DNA from: Variovorax sp. 54
Lineage (GTDB): Bacteria; Pseudomonadota; Gammaproteobacteria; Burkholderiales; Burkholderiaceae_C
Length of the DNA: 64,000 bases
Reading direction: 5' to 3'
NCBI RefSeq assembly: GCF_002754375.1
Contig: NZ_PEFF01000001.1
Span: forward strand, 4,667,501-4,731,500
The notes beneath the pieces are model-generated. The model did not search any database, was not told where the DNA came from, and was given only the letters and a program-made list of their open reading frames with translations. Position 1 is the first letter of the stretch. Each line of letters begins with the position of its first letter. This document shows positions 23,554 through 35,576 of this stretch, one piece after another. Both the position numbers and the translations under genes were made by a program.

Positions 23554-25788
23554 TCAGGCCGCCGGTGCCAGCACCGCGTTCAGCGTGGCGCTCGGGCGCA
23601 TCACGGCTTCGTACTTCTTCGGGTCGGCCAGGTAGTAGCCGCCGATGTCCACAGGCTTGCCCTGCACGGCCGCGAGTTCGTCGACGATCTTCTTCTCGTT
23701 GGCGGTGAGCGCCTCGGCGAGCTTCTTGAACTTGGTCTGCAGGTCCTTGTCCTCGGTCTGCGCGGCGAGTTCCTGGGCCCAGTACATCGCCAGGTAGAAC
23801 TGGCTGCCGCGGTTGTCCAACTGACCCGTCTTGGGCGACGGGTTCTTGTTGTTATCGAGCAGCTGGCCGGTGGCGGCGTCGAGCGTCTTGGCCAGGATCT
23901 TGGCTTGCGCGTTGCCGGTCTTCAGGCCCAGGTCTTCCAGGCTCACGGCCAGCGCGAGGAATTCGCCCAGCGAATCCCAGCGCAGGTGATTTTCTTCCAC
24001 CAGCTGCTGCACGTGCTTGGGGGCCGAGCCGCCCGCGCCGGTCTCGTACATGCCGCCGCCGGCCATCAGGGGCACGATCGACAGCATCTTGGCCGAGGTA
24101 CCCAGTTCCATGATGGGGAACAGGTCGGTCAGGTAGTCGCGCAGGATGTTGCCGGTGGCGCTGATGGTGTCCAGGCCGCGCACGACGCGCTCCAGCGTGT
24201 AGCGCATGGCGCGCACCTGGCTCATGATCTGGATGTCCAGGCCCGTGGTGTCGTGCTCGTGCAGGTACATCTTGACCTTGGTGATCAGCTGCGCCTCGTG
24301 CGGACGGTAGGCGTCGAGCCAGAACACGACCGGCATGCCGGAGTTGCGTGCGCGGTTGACGGCCAGCTTCACCCAGTCGCGAATGGCGGCGTCCTTGACC
24401 TGGCACATGCGCCAGATGTCGCCCTTTTCGACGTCTTCGCTCATCAGCACTTCGCCGGTGTCCAGGTCGGTGATGTTGGCCACGCCGTCTTCAGGAATTT
24501 CGAAGGTCTTGTCGTGCGAGCCGTACTCTTCGGCCTTCTGGGCCATGAGGCCGACGTTGGGCACGGTGCCCATGGTCTTGGGGTCGAAGGCGCCGTGCCA
24601 CTTGCAGAAGTTGATGATCTCCTGGTAGATGCGGGCGAAGGTCGATTCGGGCATCACGGCCTTGACGTCCTTCAGGCGGCCGTCGGCGCCCCACATCTTG
24701 CCGCCGTTGCGGATCATCGCGGGCATGGAGGCATCCACGATGACGTCGTTGGGCGAATGGAAGTTGGTGATGCCCTTGGCCGAGTCGACCATGGCCAGTT
24801 CGGGGCGGCCTTCGTGGCAGGCGTGCAGGTCGCGCTTGATCTCGTCCTGCGTGCTCTGGGGCAGCGTGGCGATCTTGTTGTAAAGATCGACCATGCCGTT
24901 GTTGACGTTGATGCCCAGCTCGTCGAACAGCTTGCCGTGCTTCTCGAAGGCTTCCTTGTAGAAGATCTTCACGCAGTGGCCGAACACGATGGGGTGCGAG
25001 ACCTTCATCATGGTCGCCTTGACGTGCAGCGAGAACATGACGCCGGTCTTGTGCGCGTCTTCGATTTCCTTTTCATAGAAGGCCAGCAGCGCCTTCTTGC
25101 TCATGAACATGGAGTCGATGACTTCGCGGTCGAGCAGGGCCACCTTGGACTTGAGCACGATGGTCTTGCCGCTCTTGGTGAGCAGTTCCATCTTGACGTT
25201 GCGCGCGCGGTCCAGGGTCATGGACTTTTCGCCGTGATAGAAGTCGCCGCCGTGCATGTGCGAGACGTGCGAGCGCGAGGCCTGGCTCCAGTCGGCCATG
25301 CTGTGCGGGTTCTTGCGGGCGTATTCCTTCACGGCGCGCGGCGCGCGGCGGTCGGAGTTGCCTTCGCGCAGCACGGGGTTCACGGCGCTGCCGGTGCACT
25401 TGTTGTAGCGCGTGCGGATGTCCTTGTCCTCGTCGGAGGTCGGGTTCTCCGGATAGTCGGGGATCTTGTAGCCCTTGCCCTGCAGTTCCTTGATGGCCGA
25501 CTTGAGCTGGGCGACCGAGGCGCTGATGTTGGGCAGCTTGATGATGTTGGCGTCGGGCTGCAGCGTGAGCTTGCCCAGTTCGGCCAGGTTGTCGGGCACC
25601 TTCTGGTCGTCGCTCAGGAACTCGGGGAACTCGCCCAGGACGCGGGCGGCCACCGAGATGTCGCTCGTCGTCACGTTGATGCCGGCCGGCGCGGTGAAGG
25701 CGCGCACGATGGGCAGGAAGGCGTAGGTCGCCAGCAGCGGCGCCTCGTCGGTGAGGGTGTAGACGATGGTGGGTTGCTTCGTGCTCAT
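23554..25788 (-). CDS. icd: Monomeric NADP-dependent isocitrate dehydrogenase
   Basis: A 744-residue enzyme of the monomeric IDH family, the usual length (about 740). It oxidises isocitrate to 2-oxoglutarate and CO2 with NADP in the TCA cycle, in the cytoplasm. Diagnostic sequences: [20 protein letters not shown] at the start, [77 protein letters not shown] (in pieces) and [14 protein letters not shown] near the metal site. ATG 25788 begins the conserved N-terminus. The gene stands alone, with a strong terminator downstream, so it has its own promoter in 25789-25955. Confidence 0.97.
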   Translation of the reverse strand: MSTKQPTIVYTLTDEAPLLATYAFLPIVRAFTAPAGINVTTSDISVAARVLGEFPEFLSDDQKVPDNLAELGKLTLQPDANIIKLPNISASVAQLKSAIKELQGKGYKIPDYPENPTSDEDKDIRTRYNKCTGSAVNPVLREGNSDRRAPRAVKEYARKNPHSMADWSQASRSHVSHMHGGDFYHGEKSMTLDRARNVKMELLTKSGKTIVLKSKVALLDREVIDSMFMSKKALLAFYEKEIEDAHKTGVMFSLHVKATMMKVSHPIVFGHCVKIFYKEAFEKHGKLFDELGINVNNGMVDLYNKIATLPQSTQDEIKRDLHACHEGRPELAMVDSAKGITNFHSPNDVIVDASMPAMIRNGGKMWGADGRLKDVKAVMPESTFARIYQEIINFCKWHGAFDPKTMGTVPNVGLMAQKAEEYGSHDKTFEIPEDGVANITDLDTGEVLMSEDVEKGDIWRMCQVKDAAIRDWVKLAVNRARNSGMPVVFWLDAYRPHEAQLITKVKMYLHEHDTTGLDIQIMSQVRAMRYTLERVVRGLDTISATGNILRDYLTDLFPIMELGTSAKMLSIVPLMAGGGMYETGAGGSAPKHVQQLVEENHLRWDSLGEFLALAVSLEDLGLKTGNAQAKILAKTLDAATGQLLDNNKNPSPKTGQLDNRGSQFYLAMYWAQELAAQTEDKDLQTKFKKLAEALTANEKKIVDELAAVQGKPVDIGGYYLADPKKYEAVMRPSATLNAVLAPAA

Positions 25789-25955
25789 GCGCTTGCTTCC
25801 GTAGGTTCTGGGTTGTCGAGAGGGCTGAAATTTCATTGGGCGAAATGGACTTTCGCCGGAGCCCCCCATTGTCGCCCGGTCGGGCCGGGGCGCGGCCGGA
25901 GAAACCCCGATGACCCCTCGGCCGTGGCTTCCCGCGATGGCTACCATTGCGCCCC

Positions 25956-26741
25956 ATGAAAAAGCTGCCTCTTGTCGGTTTCGTCGGTCTTCTTGCCTCG
26001 TGGCTGGCTGGTTCCGTGCTCGCTGCGCCTGCGGCCCAGGTCTTCGACGCTGTGAAGATGCCCGAATCGTCCGATGCCCCATGGCGCGCGCGCCTGTGCG
26101 CACTGCTGCCGCAGCCGTGCACCCTGGAGCGGCTCGAGCTGTACCGCCCGCGTGGTGCGGCGCCGGGCGAGCACGTGCTGCTCTCGGCCCAACCGCTGGC
26201 CATGGCGCGCGTGCGTCGCACCGCGGGCGCCGACGGCTGGCAGCTCGACCGGCTGCACGACTTCTCGGCCTACGCCCAGGCCCTTGCAAAAGAAGGCAGC
26301 GGCGGCACGCCCGATGTCCACGTGTCGCTGGCACCCGCGCTCTATCCGCTGGCCGAAGGCCGCTGGGCGGTGGCCGTGCAGCAGACCGTGACGGAAGGCT
26401 ATTCGGGCGGCGGCGCCTCGTTCAGCACCGCCGATTTCGTGCCGCTCGAGGGCGGCGCGGCGGTGCACACGGGCGTTCCGTTCTCGTGCAACAAGATGGT
26501 CCGAGCCTGCTTCAGCGAGAAGGAATACAGGACCTCGAAGCACTGCCACGACGAGAGCTTCGGCAGCCTGCGCATCGCCTACGGCGAGCCGACGAAGCCG
26601 GGCGGCCCCTACGACTGGCAGTACACGTGGCTGCAGACCGAGTGGCCGCAGAACGAGCCGAAAAGCGCCACGACCACCTCGCGCATCCGCTTCACCGCGA
26701 AGACCATCGAGCGCGCGGGCTTCTGCGGCGGGCCGCAGTAA
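25956..26741 (+). CDS. Hypothetical exported protein
   Basis: A 261-residue protein with a signal peptide (1-23, ending SVLAAP). The mature part is not recognised; it is beta-strand-rich, with four or more cysteines ([34 protein letters not shown]) likely in disulfides, fitting a periplasmic location. The start ATG 25956 is directly at the signal peptide. It is divergent from icd and convergent with the CynX-type transporter gene, so it is transcribed alone. No function can be inferred. Confidence 0.7.
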   Translation: MKKLPLVGFVGLLASWLAGSVLAAPAAQVFDAVKMPESSDAPWRARLCALLPQPCTLERLELYRPRGAAPGEHVLLSAQPLAMARVRRTAGADGWQLDRLHDFSAYAQALAKEGSGGTPDVHVSLAPALYPLAEGRWAVAVQQTVTEGYSGGGASFSTADFVPLEGGAAVHTGVPFSCNKMVRACFSEKEYRTSKHCHDESFGSLRIAYGEPTKPGGPYDWQYTWLQTEWPQNEPKSATTTSRIRFTAKTIERAGFCGGPQ

Positions 26742-26756
26742 GCCGCAGGCAGCCGG

Positions 26757-28079
26757 TCAGTGGCGCGGCACCGTCACCGCACCCACGTGCAGCGTGCGCC
26801 CCGCGCCCAGCCCCGCGATGACCAGCGCCACGCCCAGGCCGACGAACAGCCAGGCCGAGGCGTGGAAGCTGCCGGTCCAGCCGTGCAGCAGCCCGGCCAG
26901 CAGCGGGCCGAAGGCGGCCACCATGTAGCCCACGCCCTGCGCCATGCCCGACAGGTGCGCCGCGATGTGCGAATCGGGCGAGCGCAGCACGATCATCGTG
27001 AGCGCCAGCGCGAAGGTGCCGCCCTGCGAAATGCCGAGCACCACGGCCCAGGTCCACATGCCGCCGGGGGCGTCGAGCGGCGCGAACAGCATGGCCAGCA
27101 TGGCCGCCACCGTCATCGCCGACAGCACCACCGCCAGCGCGCGCTGGTTGCGCAGCTTCACGGCCAGTGCGGGCACCACGAGGCAGGTCACGACCTGCGT
27201 CATGACCGACAGCGACACCACGTAGCCGGCCATTTCGCCGCTGAGCCCGCGCTCGCGCAGGATCGGCGCCAGCCAGCCCATCACGATGTACGCCAGGGCC
27301 GATTGCAGCCCCATGAAGAAGGTCACCTGCCAGGCCAGCCGGTCGCGCCACAGGCCGCGCACGGTGAAGCCCGACTCGCTGGCCACCGGCTTGAGCGGCA
27401 GCGCCTGCGGTGCCCAGATGAACGTGACCAGCGCGGCCGGCACGGCCCACATGGCGAGCGCCAGCGTCCAGCCGCCGCCCAGCGCATGCTCCAGCGGCAC
27501 CGTGAGGCCCGCGGCGCTGGCGGCGCCGCCGCACACGGCCATGGTGTACAGGCCCATCATCAGCGCCGCCTGCTTGGCGAAGTCGCGCTTCACCAGGCCC
27601 GACAGCAGCACGTTCGACACCGCGATGCCGCTGCCCGCGATGGCCGAGGCCAGGAACAGCAGCGGGATGTTGCCGGTGCCGCGCAGCAGCGTGCCCACGC
27701 CGATCAGCACCATGCAGCCCAGCAGCGTGCGCTCGGTGCCGAAGCGGCGCCCGAGCCAGGGCGCCATCGGCGCGAACACGCCCAGGCAGACGATCGGCAG
27801 CGTGGTCAGCAGGCTGGCGGCGGTGGCCGACAGGCCGGTGGCGCGGATGATTTCCGGCAGCACCACCGACAGGCTGGCGAACACCGGTCGCAGGTTGAAG
27901 GCGATGAGCACCACCGTGAGGCCCAGCAGCAGCCGGCGGCCCCGGCTGGGTGTCGGTGTGGGGCGCGGCGCGGGCAGGCTGTCGACCTCGGCGTCGATCA
28001 GCAGGTCTTCGGCGCCCGATGGCGTGGCCTGGGTGCGCGCCGTGGTGGCGGCACCCGTGGGCAGGGTCATGGAGTTCAT
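26757..28079 (-). CDS. MFS transporter, CynX/NimT family
   Basis: A 440-residue major facilitator with 12 predicted transmembrane helices after a cytoplasmic tail of about 48 residues. Family signatures: LIAFNLRPVFASLSVVLPEI in helix 1, GAWLGRRFGTERTLLG-like text (PWLGRRFGTERTLLGCM), and GIAVSNVLLSGLVKRDF in helix 5. CynX/NimT proteins move small anions such as cyanate or nitroimidazoles in or out; the substrate here is unknown. The ATG overlaps the GntR stop (ATGA at 28076-28079), so expression is coupled to that regulator. Confidence 0.9.
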   Translation of the reverse strand: MNSMTLPTGAATTARTQATPSGAEDLLIDAEVDSLPAPRPTPTPSRGRRLLLGLTVVLIAFNLRPVFASLSVVLPEIIRATGLSATAASLLTTLPIVCLGVFAPMAPWLGRRFGTERTLLGCMVLIGVGTLLRGTGNIPLLFLASAIAGSGIAVSNVLLSGLVKRDFAKQAALMMGLYTMAVCGGAASAAGLTVPLEHALGGGWTLALAMWAVPAALVTFIWAPQALPLKPVASESGFTVRGLWRDRLAWQVTFFMGLQSALAYIVMGWLAPILRERGLSGEMAGYVVSLSVMTQVVTCLVVPALAVKLRNQRALAVVLSAMTVAAMLAMLFAPLDAPGGMWTWAVVLGISQGGTFALALTMIVLRSPDSHIAAHLSGMAQGVGYMVAAFGPLLAGLLHGWTGSFHASAWLFVGLGVALVIAGLGAGRTLHVGAVTVPRH

Positions 28080-28756
28080 GCGGTGCCCAGCGCCAGGACG
28101 TGCATCGTGGGCGCCATCAGCTCGCGCACGGCGGCCGCGGCGCGCTCGGGGTCGCGGCTGGCAATGCCTTCGACGATGGCGCGGTGCGCGGCCTCGTCGG
28201 GCTCGGGCAGGCTGGTGCTCAGCGTGCTGGCGATGGTTTCCTTGATGTAGCCGGTGATGAAGCGGCAGGTCTCGACCAGCGCCAGGTTGCCCGACACATC
28301 GACGATGGCCAGGTGAAAGGCCAGGTCGCGCTCGATGAAGGCGGCGCCGTCGTCGGCCATGTCGGGCTGGCCGCGCTTGTCGAGCAGGGCGTGCAGCCGG
28401 CGCAGGTCTTTCGCGGTGTGGCGCACGGCGGCGAGCCGGGCGGCTTCGACCTCGAGTGCGCGGCGCACCTCGAACTGGTCGCGCAGGCTCGCCAGGCGCA
28501 GCTTCTGCAGGCTGGCCGAGGGGTCGAAGCCCGAGCGCACGTAGGTGCCCGAACCCTGCTGCACTTCGAGCAACCCGCGCGAGACCAGCGTCTTGACTGC
28601 CTCGCGCACCGTGCCGCGGCTCACGCCCAGCAGCTGCGCCAGCTGGGGCTCGATGGGAATGCGAGAACCGATGGGCCAGCGGCCCGAGGCGATCTCGGTG
28701 CGGATGCTGTTCGCGGCGGCGTCGGCCAGGGAGGTGCGAGGAGGTTGGACGAGCAT
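28076..28756 (-). CDS. GntR-family (FadR/FCD) transcriptional regulator
   Basis: A 226-residue regulator. The GntR winged HTH (about 8-75) shows IRTEIASGRWPIGSRIPIEPQLAQLLGV, RGTVREAVKTLVSRGLLEVQQGSGTYV; the FCD ligand domain (about 90-215) follows with DLAFHLAIVDVSGNLALVE and the metal-ligand histidines (FHLAI, AHRAIVEGI). FCD regulators usually sense small carboxylates, with a metal ion. It is translationally coupled to the downstream transporter and has a near-perfect palindrome just upstream, so it probably autoregulates the two-gene operon. Confidence 0.92.
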   Translation of the reverse strand: MLVQPPRTSLADAAANSIRTEIASGRWPIGSRIPIEPQLAQLLGVSRGTVREAVKTLVSRGLLEVQQGSGTYVRSGFDPSASLQKLRLASLRDQFEVRRALEVEAARLAAVRHTAKDLRRLHALLDKRGQPDMADDGAAFIERDLAFHLAIVDVSGNLALVETCRFITGYIKETIASTLSTSLPEPDEAAHRAIVEGIASRDPERAAAAVRELMAPTMHVLALGTA

Positions 28757-28771
28757 GGGTCAGGCCGGCTT

Positions 28772-28794
28772 ATTCATTGAATGATTGGATGAAT
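28772..28794. promoter_or_regulatory. GntR operator candidate, 23-bp imperfect palindrome
   Basis: Arms ATTCAT (28772-28777) and ATGAAT (28789-28794) flank a centre that is also mostly symmetric; 9 of 11 base pairs match around a central G. It is AT-rich in a GC-rich neighbourhood and lies 16 bp upstream of the GntR start. Confidence 0.6.
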
Positions 28795-28859
28795 TTAACC
28801 ATCCCTGAAAAGTCGCAGTCGGCGAAAGGGGCATGAGGCCCGGCCGGCGTCGACCGGCC

Positions 28860-30329
28860 CTACCAGCTGCCCGAAGCGCCGCCGCCGCTGCTCGACCCGC
28901 CGCTGTCCGAGGAGGACGAAGACGACGAGGAAGAGGACGACGATGACGAACTGCTGCTCCAGTCGCTGTCCCCATCTCCGTCGCCCGATTCCATGATGCC
29001 GGGCGGCAGGAAGCCGAACAGCATCGAGAAGAAGGCCGCCAGCGCGATGGGAATCCACGACGTATCGGGCACCGGGCCGGGCGAGGTTTCGTGGAACACG
29101 TAGCCGCAGATGCCCGCCACGATGACCAGCCGGATGAGAAAGCTGAGCATGCTGCGCTGGAAGGTGTTGACCATGCAGCGCACGATGACCACCGCGAACA
29201 GCGTCACGCCGCCGATGCACAGCGCCCACAAAAAGCCCCACCAGAAGCGCTCGGCGCCGACCGTGAATGCGATGGCGACCAGCGACACGATCACGAGCAC
29301 CAGGCCGCCGAGGACCGTGGCGATCGCGCGCGACATGCCGCACAGGTAGCCCATGCCGTAGCTGAAGATCGCCGGCATCACCAGCACCAGCGCGATGCCC
29401 GGATTCAGCAGCGCCGCGCCGGCGGCCAGCGGCCCGGCGCCGAGCAGGCCGATCACCAGGCGCAGATCGCGTGGGGCAGGGGGCGCACGCGTCGGCTCGG
29501 GTTTCATCTCTGCCAGGGCGTCGGCCCAGGGTTCGGGGCCCGCGCTGCCTTTGCGCCGGCTCTTGCGTTTTTTCTCTTCGGCGCGCCGCGAGGCGGAGGT
29601 GCCGCGCGGCGGGTCGCGTTCGGCGCCGCGGCCGTGCCAGATGCCCAGGCCCAGGCCCCACAGCAGCACGCCCAGCAGGCCCCAGCCCTCGGGCGTGACG
29701 CGGCCGCCGCTCGTGAGGCTGGTGACTTTTTGGTGGTCGGGTGCGGCGTCGGGTGTGGTGTCGGGTGCGGCGGCGTGGTCCACGGCGATCTGCTGCGACT
29801 CGGGCGCGATGAGCACCTCGCTGTCGAGCAGTCGCCTGAGCGCGCTCACGGCCGCTTGCACGCCGCCGGCGAAGTCGCCCTCGCGAAAACGCGGCGCCAT
29901 CTCGCGGTCGATGATGCGGGCCGCCTGGATGTCGGTCACCGTGCCTTCGAGGCCGGTGCCGACCTCGATGCGCATGCGCCGGTCTTTCTGCGCCACGAGC
30001 AGCAGGATGCCGTCGTCGGCGTCGCTGCGGCCCAGCCGCCATTTTTCGAACACGCGCGTGGCGTAGCGCTCGATGGTGTCCTCGCCCGTGGTCGGCACGA
30101 TGAGCACCGCGAGCTGCGCCTGGGTGCGGCTCTGGATGTCGGCGATCTGCGCGCGCAGCGCGTCGGCCTCGCCGGGCGGCAGCGCCTGCGCGAGGTCGAC
30201 CACGCGCGAACTCATCGGCGGCACCGGCACGGGCTTGGCCTGCGCAGCACGCGGGCCGGCGAGGCACAGCACGAGCAGCAAGGCCAGGCACAGCGACAGC
30301 CAGCGGGGCATCAACGTCAGTCTGTTCAT
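28860..30329 (-). CDS. TPM-domain (YgcG-like) membrane protein with C-terminal poly-serine tail
   Basis: A 489-residue envelope protein: signal peptide (about 1-32), TPM domain (about 40-170) with VVDLAQALPPGEADALRAQI, YATRVFEKWRLGRSDADDGILLLVA and RIEVGTGLEGTVTD, then a transmembrane helix, a charged loop, and about five more helices. The C-terminus reads DW, 17 consecutive serines, DSGG, SSSGGGASGSW; the GGGASGSW ending is standard for TPM/YgcG proteins. TPM domains of some plants are phosphatases; bacterial roles are not settled. ATG 30329 overlaps the stop of the penicillin-binding protein 1C gene (ATGA), pointing to a shared envelope function. The 17 serines use all six serine codons. 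Confidence 0.85.
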   Translation of the reverse strand: MNRLTLMPRWLSLCLALLLVLCLAGPRAAQAKPVPVPPMSSRVVDLAQALPPGEADALRAQIADIQSRTQAQLAVLIVPTTGEDTIERYATRVFEKWRLGRSDADDGILLLVAQKDRRMRIEVGTGLEGTVTDIQAARIIDREMAPRFREGDFAGGVQAAVSALRRLLDSEVLIAPESQQIAVDHAAAPDTTPDAAPDHQKVTSLTSGGRVTPEGWGLLGVLLWGLGLGIWHGRGAERDPPRGTSASRRAEEKKRKSRRKGSAGPEPWADALAEMKPEPTRAPPAPRDLRLVIGLLGAGPLAAGAALLNPGIALVLVMPAIFSYGMGYLCGMSRAIATVLGGLVLVIVSLVAIAFTVGAERFWWGFLWALCIGGVTLFAVVIVRCMVNTFQRSMLSFLIRLVIVAGICGYVFHETSPGPVPDTSWIPIALAAFFSMLFGFLPPGIMESGDGDGDSDWSSSSSSSSSSSSSSSSSDSGGSSSGGGASGSW

Positions 30330-32554
30330 CGGCGCGCTCCCTTTGCTGCCACCACACCCGCGCCGCGCACTTCGACGCGGCGCTGATCAACCACCTTGCC
30401 GCTGGCGTCGACCAGCTCGATCAGGTGCCGGCCCGGCCACGGCAGCCACTGCGCGCTGTTGCCGCGCGCGTGGAACTTGCCGTCGATGCGCCACTGCACG
30501 CCGCGCCCTTCGGACTCGAAGCGCACGCGCTGGCGCAGCGGCGGAATGTCGGGGTCGATCGCGAGGATCGTGCCGTCGGCCGGCGCCGTGATGCGCGCCG
30601 AGGCCGCATCGCTCGCCATGCCGGTGTCGAGCGCGAACAGCGGCTGCTCGGTGCCCTGCAGAAACCATTCGTTGCGCGCCGCTTCGAGCGGGCTGCCGTC
30701 GGCGCCGGGGCCGAAGCTCACGGGCGCCTCGACCAGCCCGGCGGGCGGCGTGGGTGCGCGGCTGGGTTCGCGGGCGTGCAGGAAGCGCATCACCTCGGCC
30801 CACACGGGCGCGGCGCCGCTGGTGCCGCTCACGTCCCACATCGAGGCGCCGCTCGCGTTGCCGACCCACACGCCGACCGTGTAGCGCTGCGACCAGCCCA
30901 CGGCCCAGTTGTCGCGCATGTCCTTGCTGGTGCCGGTCTTCACGGCGGTCCAGAAGCGGGTCGAGAGGATGCTGTCCAGCCCGAAGGTGCGCGTGCGCGC
31001 GTTCGGGTCGGAGAGGATGTCGCCGACGATGAAGGCGGCGCGCGGGTCGAGCAGCGGCGCGGCTTCAACGGGCTTTGCCTTGGTGGCCGGGGCAGGTCGT
31101 GGCGTGAGCGTGGTCGCGCCGAAGCGTCCGCCGTTGGCCACCATGCGGTAGGCGTTGGCCAGCGACAGCAGCGACACCTCGGCGCTGCCGAGCGCCAGGC
31201 TGTAGCCGTAGTAGTCGCCGCTTTCGCGCAGCGGCAGGCCGGCGGCGCGCAGCTCGCGCGCGAAGGCTTCGGGCGACACCATCACCAGCGTGCGCACGGC
31301 CGGCACGTTGAGCGAGGCGGCCAGCGCGGTGCGCGCCGACACGGGGCCCTTGAAGCGGCGGTCGTAGTTCTGCGGAATGTAGAGGCCGCTCGCGGTGCTG
31401 ATCTGCGCCGACGAGTCCTCGATGAGCGAGGCCGCCGTGATGCGCTTCTCTGCGATGGCCTGTGCGTACAGCAGCGGCTTGAGCGTGGAGCCGGGCTGGC
31501 GCAGCGCGGTCACGCCGTCTACCTCGGCGGCCTGGCTCAGCGGGCCCGAGGAGCCGACCCAGGCCAGCACCTCGCCGCTCGCGTTGTCGAGCACCACGAG
31601 CGCGCCGTCTTCCACGTGGCGGTCGCGCAGCTCGCGCAGGTGGCGCTGCAGGCTGTCGAGCGCGTAGCGCTGCAGCGGCGCGCGCAGCGTGGTGCGCACG
31701 CTGGCGGGGGCGGTGGCCTTTTCATCCGCGGCATCACGCAACTCGCGCAGCACCCGCCGCGCGGCATGCGGCGCGATGCCTTCGTTGGGATCGAACGCGC
31801 GCCGTTGCACCACCGCGCTGGTGAACATGTCGAGCGCTTCGCAGTCGGTCTTGGCGCCGGGCTCCATCACGCGCAGCACCTCGCAGGCGCGCTGCGCCAC
31901 CAGCGCGGGGCGGGCGTTGGGCGCACGCACCAGCGCGGCGGCCACGGCGGCCTCGCGCGCATCGAGCCCGCTGGGGGCCTTGCTGAAGAGTGTGCGCGAG
32001 AGCGCGTCGATGCCGACGATCTCGCCGCGGAAGGGCACCGTGTTCAGGTAGGCCTCGAGGATCTGGTCCTTGCGCCAGCGGCGCTCCAGCTGCGTGGCGG
32101 CCACGGTTTGGCCGAGCTTCTGCGTGAAGCTGCGCCCGCCTGCGGCGCGGCGCAGGTCGTCGTCGAGCAGGCCTGCGAGCTGCATGGTGATGGTCGAGGC
32201 GCCGCGCGTGCGCGTGTTCCACAGGTTGCCCCAGGCCGCGGCCGAGGCGGCGCGCCAGTCGACGCCGCTGTGTTCGTAGAAGCGCTTGTCTTCGCTCAGC
32301 AGCATCGCTGCGCGCAGCGCGGGCGACACGTCGGCCAGCGCGGTCCACTGGCCGCGCCGCACCGTGGCGTCGGTGCGCACGCGCTGCAGCAGCTCGCCCT
32401 GGCGGTCGAGCACGGCGGTTTCGGAGGAGCGAAAGTCGCGCTTCACTTCCTCGAAGCTGGCCAGCGCCCAGGCGGAGGGTGCGGCGGCTGCCGTCAGCAG
32501 GACCACGGCCAGGGTGTGCCGGGCGGTGGAAGAAAACGAGAACGCAAGAGGCAT
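30326..32554 (-). CDS. pbpC: Penicillin-binding protein 1C (class A PBP)
   Basis: A 742-residue bifunctional peptidoglycan synthase. Signal/anchor at about 5-30; glycosyltransferase domain (about 60-230) with AAMLLSEDKRFYEHSGVDW, RGASTITMQLAGLLD and LEAYLNTVPFRGEIVGI; transpeptidase domain with the active-site serine in RQPGSTLKPLLYAQA, SLN in AASLNVPAV and KTGTS in FWTAVKTGTSKDMRDN; and a C-terminal PBP_C (BiPBP) domain (about 650-742). Start: ATG 32554 fits the anchor; an in-frame ATG at 32602 would add 16 residues. PbpC genes usually sit next to an alpha-2-macroglobulin gene; here the TPM gene is coupled instead and the macroglobulin is about 8 kb away. Confidence 0.95.
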   Translation of the reverse strand: MPLAFSFSSTARHTLAVVLLTAAAAPSAWALASFEEVKRDFRSSETAVLDRQGELLQRVRTDATVRRGQWTALADVSPALRAAMLLSEDKRFYEHSGVDWRAASAAAWGNLWNTRTRGASTITMQLAGLLDDDLRRAAGGRSFTQKLGQTVAATQLERRWRKDQILEAYLNTVPFRGEIVGIDALSRTLFSKAPSGLDAREAAVAAALVRAPNARPALVAQRACEVLRVMEPGAKTDCEALDMFTSAVVQRRAFDPNEGIAPHAARRVLRELRDAADEKATAPASVRTTLRAPLQRYALDSLQRHLRELRDRHVEDGALVVLDNASGEVLAWVGSSGPLSQAAEVDGVTALRQPGSTLKPLLYAQAIAEKRITAASLIEDSSAQISTASGLYIPQNYDRRFKGPVSARTALAASLNVPAVRTLVMVSPEAFARELRAAGLPLRESGDYYGYSLALGSAEVSLLSLANAYRMVANGGRFGATTLTPRPAPATKAKPVEAAPLLDPRAAFIVGDILSDPNARTRTFGLDSILSTRFWTAVKTGTSKDMRDNWAVGWSQRYTVGVWVGNASGASMWDVSGTSGAAPVWAEVMRFLHAREPSRAPTPPAGLVEAPVSFGPGADGSPLEAARNEWFLQGTEQPLFALDTGMASDAASARITAPADGTILAIDPDIPPLRQRVRFESEGRGVQWRIDGKFHARGNSAQWLPWPGRHLIELVDASGKVVDQRRVEVRGAGVVAAKGARR

Positions 32555-32643
32555 CGCAGCAGACGGGGCCGCAGGGCGGCAGGCAAAGCGGAGACGGCCC
32601 ATTCTCCGCGATGCTTTCCGGGCGCCCTTCACACGCGGGCGCG

Positions 32644-35046
<2,403 letters not shown>

Positions 35047-35134
35047 CGGGTCTTTCGTCTCTGGAAGGGACACGGGGCCGCCACGGCGGCGGCGCCCGTG
35101 CAGGAGGTCAAGGGGCTGCGGCGCCGGGGCCGGC

Positions 35135-35545
35135 TCAGCGCGTCTGCTGGATGCGGATCAGGTTGCCCGCCGGGTCGCGCACCGCGCAGTCGCGCACGCC
35201 ATAGGGCTGATCGGTCGGCTCCTGCACGATCTCGGTGTTGCTGCCCTGCAGCCGCTCGAAGGTGCCGGCCAGGTCGGGCGTGGCCAGCAGCAGCGAGGCG
35301 AAGGTGCCCTTGGCCATCATCTCGGCGATGGTGCGACGCTCGTCGTCGGTGAGCCCGGGTGTGGCAGCCGGCGGGTACAGCACGATGGAGGTGGCGGGCT
35401 GGCCGGCCGGGCCGACCGTGATCCAGTGCATGCCGCCGTAGGCGACGTCGTTGCGCACCTCGAAGCCGAGGGTGTCGCGGTAGAAGGCCAGCGAGGCCTG
35501 CGCGTCGGTGTGCGGGAGAAAGCTCGAATGGATGCTGAGATTCAT
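35135..35545 (-). CDS. VOC-family (glyoxalase/bleomycin-resistance fold) protein
   Basis: A 136-residue VOC protein with the paired beta-alpha-beta-beta-beta modules: DAQASLAFYRDTLGFEVRND at the start and YGVRDCAVRDPAGNLIRIQQ at the end. Conserved metal-site positions appear as His7/His12 region and Glu in the second module (IVQEPTDQPYG), though the pattern is not complete enough to assign glyoxalase activity. It follows the AraC-type regulator on the same strand with 31 bp between, so the regulator likely controls it. Substrate unknown. Confidence 0.9.
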   Translation of the reverse strand: MNLSIHSSFLPHTDAQASLAFYRDTLGFEVRNDVAYGGMHWITVGPAGQPATSIVLYPPAATPGLTDDERRTIAEMMAKGTFASLLLATPDLAGTFERLQGSNTEIVQEPTDQPYGVRDCAVRDPAGNLIRIQQTR

Positions 35546-35576
35546 GATGGCGAGGGTCCGTGGTTGTGTCGGGCCG

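Noticed and set aside
23905..25959. 684-codon plus-strand frame opposite icd
   Set aside because: Val/Ala/Gly/His-rich shadow of the strongly conserved monomeric isocitrate dehydrogenase on the other strand.
26757..28079. Transporter named as part of a cyanate operon with cynS
   Set aside because: The genes are 6 kb apart on opposite strands with unrelated genes between; only the family name links them.
28842..28859. GGCCGG-CGTCGA-CCGGCC hairpin as terminator of the TPM gene
   Set aside because: It lies right after the stop but has no T run on the minus strand and short all-GC arms that are common in this DNA.
28908..28958. Poly-serine tract as a microsatellite or phase-variable repeat
   Set aside because: The codons are mixed among all six serine codons, so there is no short repeated DNA unit long enough for slippage.
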